Part shown: positions 6,021 through 8,483 of the stretch, piece by piece | Layout: every line of letters begins with the position of its first letter | Numbering within the stretch: position 1 is the stretch's first letter | Source: Neomoorella mulderi | Lineage (GTDB): Bacteria; Bacillota; DSM-521; Neomoorellales; Neomoorellaceae | Length of the DNA stretch: 8,483 bases | Assembly (NCBI GenBank): GCA_011375465.1 | Contig: DRZV01000029.1 | Location: 1 to 8,483, forward strand | Reading direction: 5' to 3' | Notes under the pieces: model-generated | Told to the model about the DNA's origin: nothing | Databases searched by the model: none | The model's input: only the letters and a program-made list of their open reading frames with translations | Made by a program: the position numbers and the translations under genes

Positions 6021-7543
6021 TTGGGAGTAGCCTTCTCTCTGATCATACTCCTGACCTACGGCCTGAGACGGCTGCTGCAGGGACTGGAGTTCCTCACCCC
6101 CCTGCAGGTGGAGGAGCTGGTGCTCCTCATAGTGGTGCTGCCCTCCACTCTGATATTTCTCTGGTACAGCGGCGGTTTCTACAGCACCAAGATCCTGATC
6201 CTGGCGCCTTCCCTTATAACTGCCCTCTCTTTGGGCCCCTGGGCCGGCCTTCTGATGGCCGCCTTTACGGGTTCTTTTGTTTTTTATATAGATCTGCTCC
6301 ATCATTCTCCCCTGCCCAAAGACCTCTTCCAGACAGATCTCTTTTTGATCCTGGTGAACTTCCTCCTCACCTGGTTTACCGGGGGTGTGATGGCGGTGGA
6401 GCAGAGCACCCAGAAGGTTCTGGCCCGCCTGGCGGAGGAGGACCAGGTGACGGGACTTTACAACCACCGCTATTTCCAGGAAAACCTTTCCTTGAGACTT
6501 AAAGATAACCTGGATGCCCCCCTTTCCCTGGCCCTTCTGGGTATAGATCAGTTTAAATACATAAACGCCAGTTACGGCTTTGAGGTGGGAGACCGGGTTC
6601 TTGAGGAAATGGGCCGGTTTTTTGAAAAGGCCATCCGTCCCCCCTGTGGGTAGCCCGCTACGGATCCGACGAATTTGCCCTGGTGCTTCCCGGTTTTTCC
6701 CAGGGGGAGGCCAGGGCCTACGTGGCAGGGCTCATCCCTCAACTGGAAAGCCATACAAACGCCCTGCTGGAAGAGGTGAAGGGGGTTGCCCCTGTCCACC
6801 CCATAACCCTGGTGGCCGGCGTAGCCACCTATCCCCAAGACGCCCAGGAGGAATCCGCCCTTATCCGGGCACCAGAAAACGACCTGTTCAGGGCTAAGCA
6901 TTCCCGGGATAACAGATACATCTACTTCTCCATAATAAGCGAGATCGGCTCCCTGAAAACCAAAGAGCTCTTCCCCGCCCTCCAGGTGCTCCTGGCCCTG
7001 ATAAACGTGAAAGACCGATATACCTATGGGCATTCGGAAAGGGTCATGATGTATTCCCTGGCCCTGACAGAGGAGCTGGGCCTGCCTCCCAGCCAGCAGG
7101 ACACCCTCAGGCTGGGAGCCTTCCTCCACGACTTGGGTAAAATCGAGATGCCCGATTCGGTGCTCAACAAATCCGGGCCCTTGACCCGGGAAGAGTGGGA
7201 AATAATGAAGATGCATCCCCTGCCGGGCAGCCGGCTGGTGGGTCCTCTGCCCTTCTTCCAAGATATATTGCCCATCATAAAGCATCACCACGAAAACTGG
7301 GACGGGACCGGATATCCCGAAGGGCTGAAGGGCGAGGAGACACCCTTTTTGGCCCGGATAGTGAGCCTGGCGGACAGTTTTGACGCCTTAACCACCGATC
7401 GGCCCTACCGCCGGGCCCTGTCCATATGGGAGGCCTGTAGGGAATTGAAACGACATGTAGGGAGCCATTACGACCCCTGTCTGGTTGACCCCTTTATAAA
7501 GGCGGTAAAACGGGTATATGAAACCAGGAAGGCGGTCTTCTAG
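6021..7543 (+). pseudogene. Membrane-bound degenerate GGDEF plus HD-GYP c-di-GMP phosphodiesterase, one frameshift
   Basis: Four or five hydrophobic segments fall in residues 1-122, followed by a GGDEF domain (from ARLAEEDQVTGLYNHRYFQE, about 135) and an HD-GYP domain. At 6639-6644 a C6 run breaks the frame (TAG 6651); C7 would give RP, L, W, then VARYGSDEFALVLPG, and the frame then runs cleanly to TAG 7541. GGDEF looks inactive: signature GSDEF (6662-6676), and the first metal-binding Asp of the usual D-I-D-x-F-K is Gly (LLGIDQFKYIN). HD-GYP looks active: YTYGHSERV, HDLGKI (7127-7144), KMHPL, HHHENWDGTGYPEGLKGEE and LADSFDALTTDRPYRR. It should hydrolyse c-di-GMP at the membrane. TTG 6021 is the first start-like codon but has no ribosome site, and the open frame runs upstream into malQ antisense, so the true 5' end is probably missing. 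The HD-GYP part alone (6683-7543) is an uninterrupted frame. Confidence 0.9.
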
Positions 7544-7560
7544 ATGAAGACCGCCTTTTC
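7531..7560 (+). terminator. Strong hairpin terminator shared by the HD-GYP gene and the protease gene
   Basis: GGCGGTCTTC (7531-7540) pairs perfectly with GAAGACCGCC (7546-7555) around loop TAGAT, followed by TTTTCT. The loop contains the TAG stop of the HD-GYP gene, so the left arm encodes its final residues. A convergent protease gene probably ends at 7566, just to the right; on its strand the hairpin lacks a good U-tract, so termination there is less certain. Confidence 0.9.
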
Positions 7561-7565
7561 TGGAT

Positions 7566-8483
7566 TTAAGCTGCCAGGGGCACTTTATTTTTTTAAGCCT
7601 GCTGTCCCTGTGAGCAGGGATCTGTAGGCGTTCAACCTTATAACTGGCAAATCGGAATCTCCCGTCAGATCCCGCCCCTTTGACCAGCAAATCCCACACC
7701 TCTGCCGGGGTCAGAGAGGGGTAACGGGACCACAGCAGAGCTGCGGTTGCTGCCACTTGAGGGGCGGCCATGGAGGTCCCCATCAGACCGGCATAGTTCA
7801 ACGGGACCCCGTATTCCGAGAATAGGCAGGAGTGGCTGGGGGTGGTGGAGAGAATGTCCACACCAGGAGCAAATATGTTCACCCAGGGACCGTAATTAGA
7901 AAAGAAAGCCCTGGCGTCTTCTTTATCCGTAGCCCCCACTGCTAGGCAATGGGCGTAACTGGCCGGATAAAAAGGCTGGCAAGAGCCTTCATTCCCGGCC
8001 GCAGCCACCATCAAAACCTCGTTTTTCCAGGCATATGGCTTTTTCTAAAATCAAGGAAGGCTCTTCTCCTCCAGCGCTTATGTTTATAACCTTGGCCCTG
8101 TTTTTCACCGCTCAGATTATGCCTTTGGCCATCCAGCTGTAGTTACCGCTGCCGTCATCTCCCAGGATTTTGCCGTTCAGAAGGTGGCATCTAAAGGCCA
8201 GCCCTGCCACTCCCTTCCGGTTTTGGGCTTTGGCAGCTATAATACCCGCCACGTGAGTGCCGTGACCCAAAAAGTCGTCGGTGCTGCCGCTGCCGGTAAA
8301 ATCTTTGCTGTCCTTCACCTGCCCCCTTAAATCTTCATGACTCTGGTCTATTCCCGAGTCTAAAACTGCCACTTTGATGGCGGGGGATCCCTTGGTTATT
8401 TCCCAAGCTTCCGGGGCCGCTACACGGAACAAATGCCATTGCTCGGGGAGAAGGGGATCATTGGGGATAAAAAGGGCCCGGGC
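7566..8483 (-). pseudogene. Subtilisin-like serine protease (S8 family), disrupted, 5' end outside window
   Basis: The frame is open to the right edge; the mature start reads FIPNDPLLPEQWHLFRVAAP, typical of secreted subtilases just after the propeptide. The signal and prosegment would lie beyond 8483. The catalytic triad is present: Asp in VAVLDSGID (8358-8360), His in GHGTHVAGI (8262-8264) and Ser in GTSMAAP (7772-7774); the oxyanion Asn is in AAAGNEGS. Lesions: TGA at 8112-8114 after MAKGII, where Trp is expected and the same frame continues AVKNRAKVINISAGG; then one extra base near 8031-8040 before NEVLMVAAAGNEGS. Read as is, the last frame runs on through the terminator to 7388, antisense to the HD-GYP gene. 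If the A7 run (7588-7594) were A8, it would end KVPLAA at TAA 7566-7568, right beside the terminator; I prefer that end, but it is inferred. No transmembrane anchor is visible in the part present. Confidence 0.9.

Noticed and set aside
5999..6046. MalQ frame extended upstream to a minus-strand ATG at 6046 (MIREKATPKPKI)
   Set aside because: These residues are the complement of the first transmembrane segment of the GGDEF protein and do not look like MalQ; the start is an accident of the join.
7388..7565. C-terminal extension of the protease frame, antisense to the HD-GYP gene
   Set aside because: It crosses the strong hairpin terminator and an intact HD-GYP coding region and has no subtilase-like sequence; a one-base lesion in the A7 run explains it better.
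5651..8114. Stop-codon reassignment or pyrrolysine/selenocysteine use
   Set aside because: Both TAG and TGA interrupt genes here, and both also serve as normal terminators (TAG for malQ and HD-GYP, TGA for tepA, ylzJ and UPF0173); frameshifts occur beside them, so general damage or error is simpler.
1..8483. CRISPR arrays, tRNA or rRNA genes, transposase genes, phage or defence genes
   Set aside because: No regularly spaced repeats, cloverleaf-like sequences, transposase motifs or paired terminal repeats were seen on either strand.

Overview
The window reads as chromosomal DNA of a moderately GC-rich (by eye about 55-60%) spore-forming Firmicute, probably class Clostridia (Moorella / Desulfotomaculum-like). 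The evidence is a SpoIIIE/FtsK translocase next to a RodZ-like helix-turn-helix gene, a TepA-type ClpP-fold protease followed by a YlzJ-like small protein (neighbours of spoIIIE in Bacillus), GGGGG-rich ribosome binding sites with GTG/TTG starts, and a c-di-GMP phosphodiesterase of a type I associate with Peptococcaceae. The genus is inference.

Layout. 1-306 (-): start of a RodZ-like HTH protein that runs off the window. 329-2536 (-): intact ftsK/spoIIIE. 2537-2696: divergent intergenic region. 2697-3384 (+): tepA, broken by two frameshifts. 3430-3636 (+): ylzJ-like gene with an apparent CTG start. 3633-3767 (+): small coupled ORF with an internal TAG. 3812-4501 (-): intact UPF0173 metal-dependent hydrolase. 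4523-4552: terminator. 4564-5999 (-): 4-alpha-glucanotransferase (GH77) remnant with three frame changes, two in-frame TAGs and no N-terminus. 6021-7543 (+): membrane-GGDEF-HD-GYP protein with one frameshift and no convincing start. 7531-7560: strong hairpin terminator. 7566-8483 (-): subtilisin-like serine protease, broken and running off the right edge.

The main pattern is the uneven integrity of the genes. The first 2.5 kb and the UPF0173 gene show no lesion, while nearly every other gene is interrupted although its protein signature and catalytic residues remain recognisable. Most breaks are single-base. Two are C6 runs where C7 would restore the frame, and the premature stops include two at positions where tryptophan is expected. 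Either this is draft sequence of uneven quality, or these genes are very recently inactivated. Around 6000 two head-to-head genes each lose their 5' end at the same point, which looks like a rearrangement or chimeric join.

Functionally the left part is a cell-envelope / chromosome-segregation / sporulation neighbourhood. The right part holds unrelated carbohydrate, c-di-GMP and proteolysis genes. I see no CRISPR array, tRNA, rRNA, insertion sequence or clear new multi-gene system.
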